Of a stretch of 64,000 bases of DNA, positions 24,903-33,318 are shown piece after piece; position 1 is the first letter of the stretch; each line of letters begins with the position of its first letter. Origin of the DNA: JANRLL01 sp033762715 (GTDB lineage: Bacteria; Pseudomonadota; Alphaproteobacteria; Rickettsiales; SXRF01); contig JANRLL010000016.1 in NCBI GenBank assembly GCA_033762715.1, positions 62,001-126,000 of the forward strand. Direction: 5' to 3'. Under the pieces are notes generated by a model. That model made no database searches. It was not told where the DNA came from and saw only the letters and a program-made list of their open reading frames with translations. Both the position numbers and the translations under genes were made by a program.

Positions 24903-26156
24903 GTGGATTATTTCCAGTATAAAGACGGCGTCTATCACGCGGAAGACGTATCGCTGGTGGCGCTGGCCGAACAGGTGGGTACACCATTTTACTGCTATTC
25001 ATCAGCAACACTCGCGCGTCATTACAGTGTGTTCTCCAACCATTTTCCTGGCGCTAAAGTATGCTATGCGGTGAAGGCTAATGGCAATCTGGCTGTCATT
25101 GCAACCCTTGCGCGTTTGGGTGCGGGTGCGGATGTGGTATCGGAAGGTGAAATTCGTCTGGCACTGACCGCTGGCGTGAAGCCCAGCGACATTGTGTTTT
25201 CTGGTGTGGGTAAAGCCAAAAGCGAAATGAGCTATGCGCTGGGGCAGGATATTTTTCAGTTCAATGTAGAATCGCTGCCTGAGCTGCATCAACTCAATGA
25301 CGTGGCCGCCGCTAAAAATAAAAAAGCGCGGATTGCGGTGCGGGTGAATCCCGATGTGGATCCAAAGACGCATGCGAAAATTTCCACCGGGCAAAAAGAA
25401 AGCAAATTCGGTGTGGCGATGGTGCAGGCGCTGGATGTGTATCGCGCTGCCAAAGCGTTGTCGCATATTGAGATACAAGGCGTGTCGGTACATATCGGCT
25501 CGCAGCTGACCAAGCTTGAGCCGTTTGCGCAGGCTTTTGCGCGTGTGCGTGAGTTTGTAAAAGAATTGCGCGCCGAAGGCATTGCCATTCGCACGCTAGA
25601 TTTAGGCGGTGGGCTGGGTATTCCTTACGGCCAAGATGAGCCGCCACTACCGGATGCCTACGCTGAAATCGTGAAGCGCGAAATAAACGGGTTAGATGTG
25701 CAGTTGATTTTCGAGCCGGGCCGCGTGCTGGTTGGTAATGCCGGCATCTTGGTGACGCGAGTGATGTATGTGAAGCAAAGCCAATCGCGCGTGTTTGTGA
25801 TTGTCGATGCGGCGATGAATGATTTGATTCGCCCGACATTATACGATGCGTTCCACGAGATTAAACCTGTGGTGGCCCCAACAGGCGATACGAAAACCGA
25901 ACTGGTGGATATTGTGGGTCCCGTTTGTGAGACGGGCGATATTTTCGCCGAGCAGCGCTTATTGAAAGTACCGCAAGCAGGAGACCTGCTGGTATTGCGT
26001 TCGGCCGGCGCGTATGGCGCATCAATGGCGAGCACCTATAATGCACGTCCGCTAGTGGCGGAAGTGATGGTCAGCGGCAAGCAGCATGAGTTGGTGCGTC
26101 CACGCCAAACCTATGAAGAATTAATTGGTAGGGATAAACTGCCTAGCTGGCTGTAG
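24903..26156 (+). CDS. lysA: Diaminopimelate decarboxylase
   Basis: PLP enzyme that makes lysine from meso-diaminopimelate, 417 residues. The PLP lysine lies in VCYAVKANGN. VHIGSQLT, the glycine-rich LDLGGGLGIPY and the VGPVCETGD motif near the C-terminus are all visible. The start is GTG 4903 bases past 20 kb (24903), supported by a GAGGAGG ribosome-binding site 6–12 bases upstream inside lptM. The 3' end overlaps the convergent hpt gene by 14 bp. Confidence 0.96.
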   Translation: MDYFQYKDGVYHAEDVSLVALAEQVGTPFYCYSSATLARHYSVFSNHFPGAKVCYAVKANGNLAVIATLARLGAGADVVSEGEIRLALTAGVKPSDIVFSGVGKAKSEMSYALGQDIFQFNVESLPELHQLNDVAAAKNKKARIAVRVNPDVDPKTHAKISTGQKESKFGVAMVQALDVYRAAKALSHIEIQGVSVHIGSQLTKLEPFAQAFARVREFVKELRAEGIAIRTLDLGGGLGIPYGQDEPPLPDAYAEIVKREINGLDVQLIFEPGRVLVGNAGILVTRVMYVKQSQSRVFVIVDAAMNDLIRPTLYDAFHEIKPVVAPTGDTKTELVDIVGPVCETGDIFAEQRLLKVPQAGDLLVLRSAGAYGASMASTYNARPLVAEVMVSGKQHELVRPRQTYEELIGRDKLPSWL

Positions 26157-26700
26157 TCGAGGGGATGTAGCCGATATACGGCAGCTCGCGGAAGAAATTC
26201 GCATAATCGAGCCCGTAGCCAATCACGAATTCATCTTCGATTTTAAACCCAACAAAATCCGCTGTGACATCTACTTTACGTTTGCCTGGTTTTTCGAGCA
26301 GCACCGCAATTTTGACGGATTTGGCTTTGCGCTCCATCATCAGATTGCGGGCAAAAGTCAGGGTGCGGCCGGATTCCAGAATATCATCGACGATCAGCAC
26401 ATCATGGCCTTCCACCGGATCTGCCAGGTCACGCACGATATTGACCACGCCTTTAGAGGTGGTGCCGCTGCCATAGCTCGAAAGCGTGAGGAAATCGACT
26501 TGCGGTTGCGCGCCAGAATTATGCAAGGCGCGAATCAGGTCGGAGGTAAATACAAAGCTGCCACGCAAGAGTGACACAATCAGCATATCGCGCGGAATAG
26601 TTGCTGCAATCTCGCGGGCCAGGCCATTAACGCGGGCTGCCAAATCTTGCGCGCTGATTAAGATAGGAATGTTTTTAATATCGACGGGTGGTTTAGTCAT
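26143..26700 (-). CDS. hpt: Hypoxanthine phosphoribosyltransferase
   Basis: Purine-salvage enzyme, 185 residues, that converts hypoxanthine or guanine plus PRPP to IMP or GMP. The PRPP-binding motif VLIVDDILESGRTL is intact, and SLLRGSFVFTSDLIRAL is the N-terminal PPi loop. The frame stays open upstream to 26874 inside the zinc-ribbon gene. The start was set at ATG 26700 (MTKPPVD) because it directly follows the zinc-ribbon stop and gives the normal length. It shares the operon with the zinc-ribbon gene and overlaps lysA tail to tail. Confidence 0.93.
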   Translation of the reverse strand: MTKPPVDIKNIPILISAQDLAARVNGLAREIAATIPRDMLIVSLLRGSFVFTSDLIRALHNSGAQPQVDFLTLSSYGSGTTSKGVVNIVRDLADPVEGHDVLIVDDILESGRTLTFARNLMMERKAKSVKIAVLLEKPGKRKVDVTADFVGFKIEDEFVIGYGLDYANFFRELPYIGYIPSTTAS

Positions 26701-26701
26701 A

Positions 26702-27433
26702 TTAGGGTTTGCCTCGCAGGGTGAGTTCCAACCCATTGCCGATTTCGACGACGAATTGTTTGGCCTTGGTATGTTGTACTTCGAGCTCGCCGCTGTTAAA
26801 GGCCAATTTCTCACCGGCTGCAATCTGTTCATTCTTTTCGATGTCCCAGGCTTCGAGCGCATTGCCGGTTTCATCGATAACGGTAAAACGCACGCTCGAT
26901 AAGTTTAGGGGCTTGTCGCTTTTATTCACCACATTGCCAGTGACTGTATAGGCAAAATGTTTGCGCTCAGGACGTTTGGTCATCTCAACATCCGACAGAA
27001 CCAATCCTTTGCTGGCATGAAAACCATAGAGCGATGGGAATAAGGCAAGGCTCACTAATATCAGCGTGATGGGGATAAAGGCGAGTGCGGCGACACGAAG
27101 GCCGGCCGGCGCAGGTGTGCGGCGAATGGCAGGCGGTGCAATCTTAGTGGGGCTGGACGTATCTGCTGTAAGGGGCTTGTTGTCTGCTTTGATTTTCGCA
27201 TTAATCTCACCCAGCATCTGATCCAGATTCTCAGTGTTCCGAGGCGAGTTTGCCTTTGCCGACTCTATATTGGGTTTAGGCGTGGTGACAGCATCGGGCA
27301 CATCCGCGCTAATAGGCGGAGGTGTAAACCAGCTATGCGCACACTTCGCGCAACGCACAGTGCGGCCTTTCGGCCCGATGGCGTTATCGGGAACTGCGTA
27401 GCGTGCCGAACATTCAGGACATTGTAATATCAT
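26702..27433 (-). CDS. MJ0042 zinc-ribbon/DUF3426 membrane protein
   Basis: A 243-residue protein. The N-terminal zinc ribbon is MILQCPECSARYAVPDNAIG followed by VRCAKCAHSW (two CxxC knuckles). A low-complexity linker leads to one membrane helix near residues 133–155 (VAALAFIPITLILVSLALF). The C-terminal DUF3426 beta-domain (FAYTVTGNVVNKSDKPL to the end) follows. It is divergent from ftsE with 69 bp between starts, a neighbourhood common in alphaproteobacteria. Function unknown; a link to cell-envelope control is only suggested by context. Confidence 0.85.
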   Translation of the reverse strand: MILQCPECSARYAVPDNAIGPKGRTVRCAKCAHSWFTPPPISADVPDAVTTPKPNIESAKANSPRNTENLDQMLGEINAKIKADNKPLTADTSSPTKIAPPAIRRTPAPAGLRVAALAFIPITLILVSLALFPSLYGFHASKGLVLSDVEMTKRPERKHFAYTVTGNVVNKSDKPLNLSSVRFTVIDETGNALEAWDIEKNEQIAAGEKLAFNSGELEVQHTKAKQFVVEIGNGLELTLRGKP

Positions 27434-27502
27434 GTAAGATTGCCATAGCGCGTTTGTAACGATATACAGGATGTAACATAACCTTTTCTATAATGCAAAA
27501 AC

Positions 27503-28156
27503 ATGATCGCACTTGAAAACGTTGCCATGGAATATATCGCAGGGGAGGAAATCCTCAAGGACGTATCCTTGCAGCTGGAGCCTGGCTCCTTTCACTTCCT
27601 CGCTGGCCCGAGTGGCGCCGGTAAGAGCACATTGTTGTCATTGTTGTGGCTGCAACGTCGCGCTACCCGAGGCAGAGTGAGTCTGTTTGGGCATGATGTG
27701 ACGCATATGCAGCGTGATGGGCTACCACCTTTTCGCCGCCGCATTGGGGTAGTGCTACAGGATTATCGCTTGCTTGAGCATCTAACCGTCGCGCAAAATA
27801 TCGCGCTGCCGCTTAAGATTGCCGGTGAGCATCCCCAGGAGATCGAGCAAAAGATAAGCGAATTACTCGAATGGGTGGAGCTCAGCGAGTATCATGATGC
27901 CAAACCCAACATTTTGTCGGGCGGGCAAAAACAGCGTGTGGCCATTGCGCGCGCCGTTATTAGCAAACCCGACCTGCTCTTGGCCGACGAGCCGACAGGT
28001 AATCTAGATGGCGAGTTATCACTTAAATTTATGTATTTATTTGAGGCGCTTAACCAGGCGGGCACCACGGTACTGATGGCGACTCATGACGAGCAATTGA
28101 TTTCCATGTTCGATTATCCGGTTTTGCGCCTTAAAAACGGTAGGTTAGAAAAATAA
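27503..28156 (+). CDS. ftsE: Cell-division ABC transporter ATP-binding protein
   Basis: A 217-residue ABC ATPase. Walker A is GPSGAGKSTLLSLL, the Q-loop segment is IGVVLQDYRLLEHLTVAQNI, the signature is LSGGQKQRVAIARAV, and Walker B is LLLADEPTGNLD. FtsE with FtsX recruits periplasmic amidase activators at the septum. ftsX is expected immediately downstream but is absent: a 108-bp gap and a PfkB gene follow. Without ftsX the protein could be misnamed and belong to the LolD/MacB group, although size and the zinc-ribbon neighbour favour FtsE. TATAAT at 27489–27494 is only 8 bp from the ATG. Confidence 0.8.
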   Translation: MIALENVAMEYIAGEEILKDVSLQLEPGSFHFLAGPSGAGKSTLLSLLWLQRRATRGRVSLFGHDVTHMQRDGLPPFRRRIGVVLQDYRLLEHLTVAQNIALPLKIAGEHPQEIEQKISELLEWVELSEYHDAKPNILSGGQKQRVAIARAVISKPDLLLADEPTGNLDGELSLKFMYLFEALNQAGTTVLMATHDEQLISMFDYPVLRLKNGRLEK

Positions 28157-28264
28157 TTCACAGGATAAGCCCCTGTCATAAAAGCTTCATTTTTATTTAG
28201 TAAAAATATTAACTAATTTGGTGCTAGATTAAGCATAACGTTAATACCTCCAGAAAGTATTCCC

Positions 28265-29695
28265 ATGTCTTCTTTTGCTGCTGCCGCAACTCAAGCTGAA
28301 CCTGCCGCCAACCCAGCCAATTCGAAAAAATATAAAATACTTACCAGCGATATTTTGATCGCTGACGTCACCGTTGAATATGATCCAAAAAAATTTAAAG
28401 GCACTAAGCTTGGCAATTTGGTCGATCGCTTTCAGGAACAAGGCAAATTACTGCCTGGCAGCAAAATGGCACTCACATTGGAAGAGTTCGAAGAATTCTC
28501 GGTGGCGCTGTCGGGCATATCAACCACGATTTCACCTGGGGGCTCATCAGCCAACACGCTGACGACCCTGTCTAAGCTGTTGCGCAAAGACGGCGTATCG
28601 CAAATAGATGGTTCGTTTATTGGTGTAACGGGTCACGGTATGTATAGTAAGATTATTGCCAGTGATTTGAAGGATGCCGGTATTAAATTATTGCCTGATC
28701 CAGAGGCGGTGAAAGAGTTTTCGCCGCAGTCAGCTACCTCTATCGTCATTCAATTTCCAGCTGAGCCTGGCAAGAAGGCTGATCGCGCTATTGCAACCTA
28801 TCAGGGCAATGCCAAAGACATTTTGAAACCCAACGTTCTGGCAGACGATATGGTGAACAATACCGACGCTATTTTAGTGCAGGGCTCGTTGTGGCAAAAA
28901 TTTGGTGAAACGGAATTTCGTGGCTTGCCTGCACCGGATAACAAAATTGGCTTTGCCGACAAGCTGCTTGATATGCGTTGGAAAAGTGGCAAAGAACTGT
29001 GGCTTGCTATGCCGACCCATGCGAAATACGGTGAAGAGAACGCGCAGCGCTATAAATGGCTAATGGAATCGGCCAACCTGGTGTTAGGTAATGAGGAAGA
29101 AGTATCGCGCGTGCTGACCACTCCAGAAGAGCGCCATCACATTGAGAAGATTATTGCTGAAAATAATATCACTCCTAAAGAGCTGCGTACCAAGTCCCAA
29201 GCGCAGCTGGTGGAAGAAGGTCGCATCACCGCAGATGAAGCACAAAAATATGAATTCGCTAATAACTCCGTGAACTTTGACGAAGGCATTCGCCGTCTGC
29301 AAGAGGTGTTCAAACTCCAAACCTTGCAAAAAAATAAAGATATCGGTAACTGGACGGGCAGCACGCGCCAGATTGGTTTCGTTACCCGTGCAGCTAACGG
29401 TATGAGTGTTGTTACTGCCGATAGCATCGAGCATGTGCCCACTAAAAAAGTAGAAGGCGAAATCTTCACGCTTGGTGCTGGCGATACCTCGTTTGCAGGT
29501 ATTTTGTCGGGCTATATTAACGGTTGTTCGCCTAAAGTGTGTGCTGAGCTTGGCAATACGCTCGCTCGCCAGAAGCTTTCCATCAAGCAGGCACGCCTGC
29601 CCGATCCGATGGCGGCCCTGGAAGAGGCGTCTGCAAATTTAGCAGCGGAATTGCAGCGCGCAATGGCTCGTGCTCGCGAAGCGGCCCTAGGGTAA
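28265..29695 (+). CDS. PfkB-family kinase, long form, second copy type
   Basis: A 476-residue ribokinase-fold protein. The C-terminal signature is FTLGAGDTSFAGILSGYING with the catalytic Asp in GAGD. The N-terminal half has GGSSANTLTTLSKLL and GVTGHGMYSKIIASDLKDAG, resembling the substrate-binding GGSxxN and G-D-x-G-x motifs of adenosine/sugar kinases. It is long for the family and resembles the kinase at 10971–12332 in size and plan while diverging in sequence. The substrate cannot be assigned. It occupies the position where ftsX is usually found. A long palindrome follows its stop. Confidence 0.8.
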   Translation: MSSFAAAATQAEPAANPANSKKYKILTSDILIADVTVEYDPKKFKGTKLGNLVDRFQEQGKLLPGSKMALTLEEFEEFSVALSGISTTISPGGSSANTLTTLSKLLRKDGVSQIDGSFIGVTGHGMYSKIIASDLKDAGIKLLPDPEAVKEFSPQSATSIVIQFPAEPGKKADRAIATYQGNAKDILKPNVLADDMVNNTDAILVQGSLWQKFGETEFRGLPAPDNKIGFADKLLDMRWKSGKELWLAMPTHAKYGEENAQRYKWLMESANLVLGNEEEVSRVLTTPEERHHIEKIIAENNITPKELRTKSQAQLVEEGRITADEAQKYEFANNSVNFDEGIRRLQEVFKLQTLQKNKDIGNWTGSTRQIGFVTRAANGMSVVTADSIEHVPTKKVEGEIFTLGAGDTSFAGILSGYINGCSPKVCAELGNTLARQKLSIKQARLPDPMAALEEASANLAAELQRAMARAREAALG

Positions 29696-29707
29696 TCATG
29701 CGCTACC

Positions 29708-29738
29708 GAATTAAATGAGAATTATTCTCATTTAATTC
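29708..29738. promoter_or_regulatory. Perfect 14-bp inverted repeat containing a Fur-type 7-1-7 box, upstream of sdhCDAB
   Basis: The arms GAATTAAATGAGAA and TTCTCATTTAATTC are separated by three bases. The core TGAGAAT-T-ATTCTCA (29716–29730) fits the 7-1-7 Fur pattern TGAnAATnATTnTCA. It lies 12 bp after the PfkB stop and about 130 bp before sdhC. Succinate dehydrogenase carries three Fe-S clusters and haem and is often iron-regulated, so Fur control of sdh is a reasonable inference. The repeat could also end PfkB transcription, but it lacks a GC-rich stem and a clear T run. Confidence 0.5.
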
Positions 29739-29858
29739 GCGATCGAGCGCGATGTGTTAATAGTGCTATCCTAAAATAATATCAGTGTTTTTTACTAGAC
29801 GGCGAAGTTTGGTTGAGTAGAATGCGCCCATCATTCACTTACCCATTTCATATGCCTT

Positions 29859-30254
29859 ATGGATAATCGTCCGCTTTCTCCTCACTTAACGGTTTATCGC
29901 CCTCAAATAACTACTATTTTGTCGATCACCCATCGTATGACAGGCGTTGCCTTATATATGGGCACTGCTTTGCTGGTGGCATGGTTATGGTCATCGGCCT
30001 ATCTGCCAGATTACTATGAAACGATTCATGGGTGCCTTACATCCTGGTGCGGCCGTGTACTGCTTGTTGGCTGGACCGTGGCGTTTTATTTCCATTTGGC
30101 CAACGGCATCCGCCATTTGTTTTGGGATATCGGCAAAGGCTTTGATATTCCCTCGATGAATCGTTCCGGTTGGCTGGTTATTCTCTTTACCTTGATAATG
30201 ACTGCCATGACCTGGGGTTTCATTCTCTCTTATGCCGCAGGAGGTGAGCAATGA
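29859..30254 (+). CDS. sdhC: Succinate dehydrogenase cytochrome b556 subunit
   Basis: Membrane anchor of complex II, 131 residues, three transmembrane helices. The start RPLSPHLTVYRPQITTILSI followed by THRMTGVALYMG is the SdhC signature. The second-helix histidine (FYFHLANGIRHLFWDIGKG) is positioned for haem b ligation. It overlaps sdhD by 4 bp (ATGA). It is the first gene of sdhCDAB, downstream of a Fur-like palindrome. Confidence 0.94.
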   Translation: MDNRPLSPHLTVYRPQITTILSITHRMTGVALYMGTALLVAWLWSSAYLPDYYETIHGCLTSWCGRVLLVGWTVAFYFHLANGIRHLFWDIGKGFDIPSMNRSGWLVILFTLIMTAMTWGFILSYAAGGEQ

Positions 30255-30658
30255 GTGCTTCTGATTTACGCAGCGACATGTCGAAGGCGCGCGGGTTAGG
30301 TTCTGCGCATCACGGCGTGAGCCACTGGTGGTGGCAGCGTGTGACGGCCTTGGCGCTGATACCGCTGAGCGTATGGTTTGTGTATTCGCTGGTAACCGTC
30401 GTCTTGTCGCCAAGTGTGACCACGACCGCGCAATGGTTCGCTTCTCCTATTAACAGCATCGTGATGGTGCTGATGCTGCTTGCCACCTTTATTCACGCTA
30501 AGCTTGGCCTGCAGGTGGTGATTGAGGATTATGTAAAATCACCCTTCAATAAATATGCTTTATTGCTGTTGAATTTATTTATTTGTGTGGTGTTTGCATC
30601 CGTCAGTATTCTGGCGGTGCTTAAGCTCCATTTTCTCTACGTTTCAGTAACGATGTAA
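30251..30658 (+). CDS. sdhD: Succinate dehydrogenase membrane anchor subunit
   Basis: A 135-residue second membrane anchor of complex II with three hydrophobic helices. GLGSAHHGVSHWWWQRVTALAL is the alphaproteobacterial SdhD N-terminal block. FIHAKLGLQVVIEDYV, with its His and the conserved D-Y of the quinone/haem region, follows. It overlaps sdhC, and sdhA begins 2 bp after its stop. Confidence 0.92.
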   Translation: MSASDLRSDMSKARGLGSAHHGVSHWWWQRVTALALIPLSVWFVYSLVTVVLSPSVTTTAQWFASPINSIVMVLMLLATFIHAKLGLQVVIEDYVKSPFNKYALLLLNLFICVVFASVSILAVLKLHFLYVSVTM

Positions 30659-30660
30659 TT

Positions 30661-32451
30661 ATGACCCAAGCTTATCCTATTATTGATCATTATCATGACG
30701 TTGTGGTGGTGGGTGCTGGCGGTGCCGGCCTACGCGCAACGTTTGGCATGGCTGCAGCCGGTTTAAGCACCGCTTGCGTCAGCAAGGTATTTCCCACCCG
30801 CTCGCACACGGTGGCGGCGCAAGGCGGTATTTCCGCTGCACTGGCCAATATGGGCGAGGATGACTGGCGCTGGCATATGTATGACACGGTCAAAGGCTCT
30901 GACTGGCTGGGCGATCAGGATGCCATCGAATATATGTGCAAAAACGCGATGGAAGCGGTGATCGAGCTGGAGCATTACGGCGTTCCATTTTCGCGCACGC
31001 CGGAAGGCAAAATCTACCAGCGTCCCTTTGGCGGCATGACCACCCATTATGGTAAAGGCACGGCGCAACGTACTTGTGCTGCGGCCGACCGGACGGGACA
31101 TGCAATCTTACATACGCTCTATACGCAAGCGTTGCGTCACAAGGCTGAATTTTTTATCGAATATTTCGCTACCGATTTGCTGATGGATGATGACGGCAGT
31201 TGCCGCGGTATTATCGCGCTCAACCTTGCCGATGGCACCATGCATCGCTTCAATGCGCATACGACGGTGCTGGCGACCGGCGGTTATGGACGCGCCTATT
31301 TCTCGGCGACATCGGCCCATACGTCGACTGGCGATGGCGGCGGTATGGCGGTTCGTGCCGGCCTTCCTTTGCAAGATATGGAATTCGTGCAGTTCCACCC
31401 CACTGGTATTTATGGTGCGGGTTGTTTGATTACCGAAGGTGCGCGTGGTGAGGGTGGTTACCTGGTGAATTCACAAGGCGAGCGCTTCATGGAGCGTTAT
31501 GCGCCAAACGCAAAAGATTTGGCATCGCGCGACGTGGTATCGCGTGCGATGACGATGGAAATTCGCGAAGGCCGTGGTGTAGGCCCGAATAAGGATCATA
31601 TATTCTTGCATCTGGACCATCTTGATCCGGCAATTTTGCATGAACGCCTGCCTGGCATTTCGGAAACGGCGAAGATTTTTGCCGGTGTGGATGTGACCAA
31701 GCAGCCGATTCCAGTGCTGCCTACGGTGCATTACAATATGGGCGGTATTCCCACCAACTATCACGGCGAAGTGGTGACCACGCGTCATGGCAATGCGGAA
31801 ACCGTCGTGCCAGGCCTTATGGCGATCGGTGAGGCGGCCTGCGTGTCGGTGCATGGTGCGAATCGCCTGGGTTCGAACTCGCTGCTGGATCTGGTAGTGT
31901 TTGGCCGTGCGGCGGCACATCGTGCTGCTGAATTGATTAAACCTGGCATGCGCCATAAGCCGGCTAGCAGCCAGGCGCTCAATGAAACCTTGGCGCGCTT
32001 TGATGCGATTCGCCATGCAAGCGGTGGTTTGCGTACCTCGGAAATTCGCCGCAATATGCAGCGCTGCATGCAAAACCATGCGGCGGTCTTCCGCGAAGAG
32101 CAAGTGCTCGCTGAAGGCGCTTCGCAAATGGCCGAGATCTGGAAAAGCTATAGCCAGCTTTCCATCAGTGATCGCAGCCTAGTGTGGAACAGCGATTTGG
32201 TGGAAGCGTTGGAGCTGGATAATTTGCGTTCGCAAGCGCTGATTACAATTTCCAGCGCGCTCAACCGCCAAGAAAGCCGCGGCGCGCATGCGCGTGAAGA
32301 CTATAAAGACCGGGACGACGTGAACTGGCTGAAACATACGCTGGCCTGGCTGGATGAGAAGGGCAATGTCATGTTTGATTACCGTCCGGTACATCTCAAT
32401 ACGCTATCAAACGAAGTCCAACCTGTGCCGCTTAAAGCCAGGGTATATTAA
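30661..32451 (+). CDS. sdhA: Succinate dehydrogenase flavoprotein subunit
   Basis: A 596-residue catalytic subunit that oxidises succinate to fumarate. The FAD dinucleotide fold is VVVGAGGAGLRATFGMA. The histidine that carries covalent FAD is in the RSHTVAAQGGISAAL segment. Active-site segments LPTVHYNMGGIPTNYHG and the C-terminal HAREDYKDRDDVNWLKHT are intact. sdhB follows after 12 bp. It is a member of the TCA cycle and respiratory chain, on the cytoplasmic face of the inner membrane. Confidence 0.97.
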   Translation: MTQAYPIIDHYHDVVVVGAGGAGLRATFGMAAAGLSTACVSKVFPTRSHTVAAQGGISAALANMGEDDWRWHMYDTVKGSDWLGDQDAIEYMCKNAMEAVIELEHYGVPFSRTPEGKIYQRPFGGMTTHYGKGTAQRTCAAADRTGHAILHTLYTQALRHKAEFFIEYFATDLLMDDDGSCRGIIALNLADGTMHRFNAHTTVLATGGYGRAYFSATSAHTSTGDGGGMAVRAGLPLQDMEFVQFHPTGIYGAGCLITEGARGEGGYLVNSQGERFMERYAPNAKDLASRDVVSRAMTMEIREGRGVGPNKDHIFLHLDHLDPAILHERLPGISETAKIFAGVDVTKQPIPVLPTVHYNMGGIPTNYHGEVVTTRHGNAETVVPGLMAIGEAACVSVHGANRLGSNSLLDLVVFGRAAAHRAAELIKPGMRHKPASSQALNETLARFDAIRHASGGLRTSEIRRNMQRCMQNHAAVFREEQVLAEGASQMAEIWKSYSQLSISDRSLVWNSDLVEALELDNLRSQALITISSALNRQESRGAHAREDYKDRDDVNWLKHTLAWLDEKGNVMFDYRPVHLNTLSNEVQPVPLKARVY

Positions 32452-32463
32452 TTAGGATCTGTT

Positions 32464-33264
32464 ATGGCTGAATTTGCACTTCCCAAAAACTCCAAAGTGA
32501 CCAAAGGCAAAGCGTTTAAAGCGCCGACGGGCACTAAACGCATTCGGAAATTCAATATTTATCGTTGGGACCCCGATGATAAAGATGAAAAAGGCACCCC
32601 CAAAAATCCGCGCCTCGATAGCTATGAAGTGGATATGGATAGCTGCGCGCCGATGGTGCTCGATGCGCTGATTAAAATCAAAGACGAGGTGGATTCCACC
32701 TTAACCTTCCGTCGCTCGTGCCGCGAAGGTATTTGCGGTAGCTGTGCTATGAATATTGATTGCACCAATACGCTAGCCTGTATTAAGCCAATCGATGATG
32801 TAAGCGGTGAGGTAAATATTTATCCGCTGCCGCACATGAAAGTGGTCAAGGATCTGGTGCCGGATATGACGCATTTCTATGCGCAATATGAGTCGATCCA
32901 GCCCTGGCTGCAAGCGTCATCGACGCCAGCGGTGAATCGTGAACGCCTGCAATCGCCGGAAGATCGCGCGAAACTTGATGGTCTCTATGAATGCATTTTA
33001 TGCGCCTGCTGCTCGACCAGCTGCCCAAGCTATTGGTGGAATTCGGATCGCTATTTAGGCCCTGCTATTTTGCTGCATGCGTATCGTTGGATTATCGACA
33101 GCCGTGATGAGCATGCCGGTGAGCGCCTGGACGATTTGGAAGATCCATTCAAGCTCTATCGCTGCCATACCATCATGAACTGCGCGAAAACCTGCCCTAA
33201 GGGCTTGAATCCCGCTAAGGCTATCGCTGAAATCAAGAAGCTGATCGTCAAGCGCGCTATTTAA
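32464..33264 (+). CDS. sdhB: Succinate dehydrogenase iron-sulfur subunit
   Basis: A 266-residue electron-transfer subunit. The 2Fe-2S site is CREGICGSCAMNIDCTNTLAC. The 4Fe-4S site is CILCACCSTSCPSYWWN, and the 3Fe-4S site uses the last of those cysteines plus CHTIMNCAKTCPKGLNP. It ends the sdhCDAB operon. thrB begins 54 bp later, with no clear terminator seen between. Confidence 0.97.
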   Translation: MAEFALPKNSKVTKGKAFKAPTGTKRIRKFNIYRWDPDDKDEKGTPKNPRLDSYEVDMDSCAPMVLDALIKIKDEVDSTLTFRRSCREGICGSCAMNIDCTNTLACIKPIDDVSGEVNIYPLPHMKVVKDLVPDMTHFYAQYESIQPWLQASSTPAVNRERLQSPEDRAKLDGLYECILCACCSTSCPSYWWNSDRYLGPAILLHAYRWIIDSRDEHAGERLDDLEDPFKLYRCHTIMNCAKTCPKGLNPAKAIAEIKKLIVKRAI

Positions 33265-33318
33265 GTGTCTGTGCATAGAATACTTGTGCTAAGCGCGCCC
33301 TGCGGCTAGTACATATTT

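Noticed and set aside
26701..26874. N-terminal extension of hpt
   Set aside because: The frame is open, but it overlaps the zinc-ribbon gene and does not resemble HPRT; the internal ATG at 26700 fits length and spacing.
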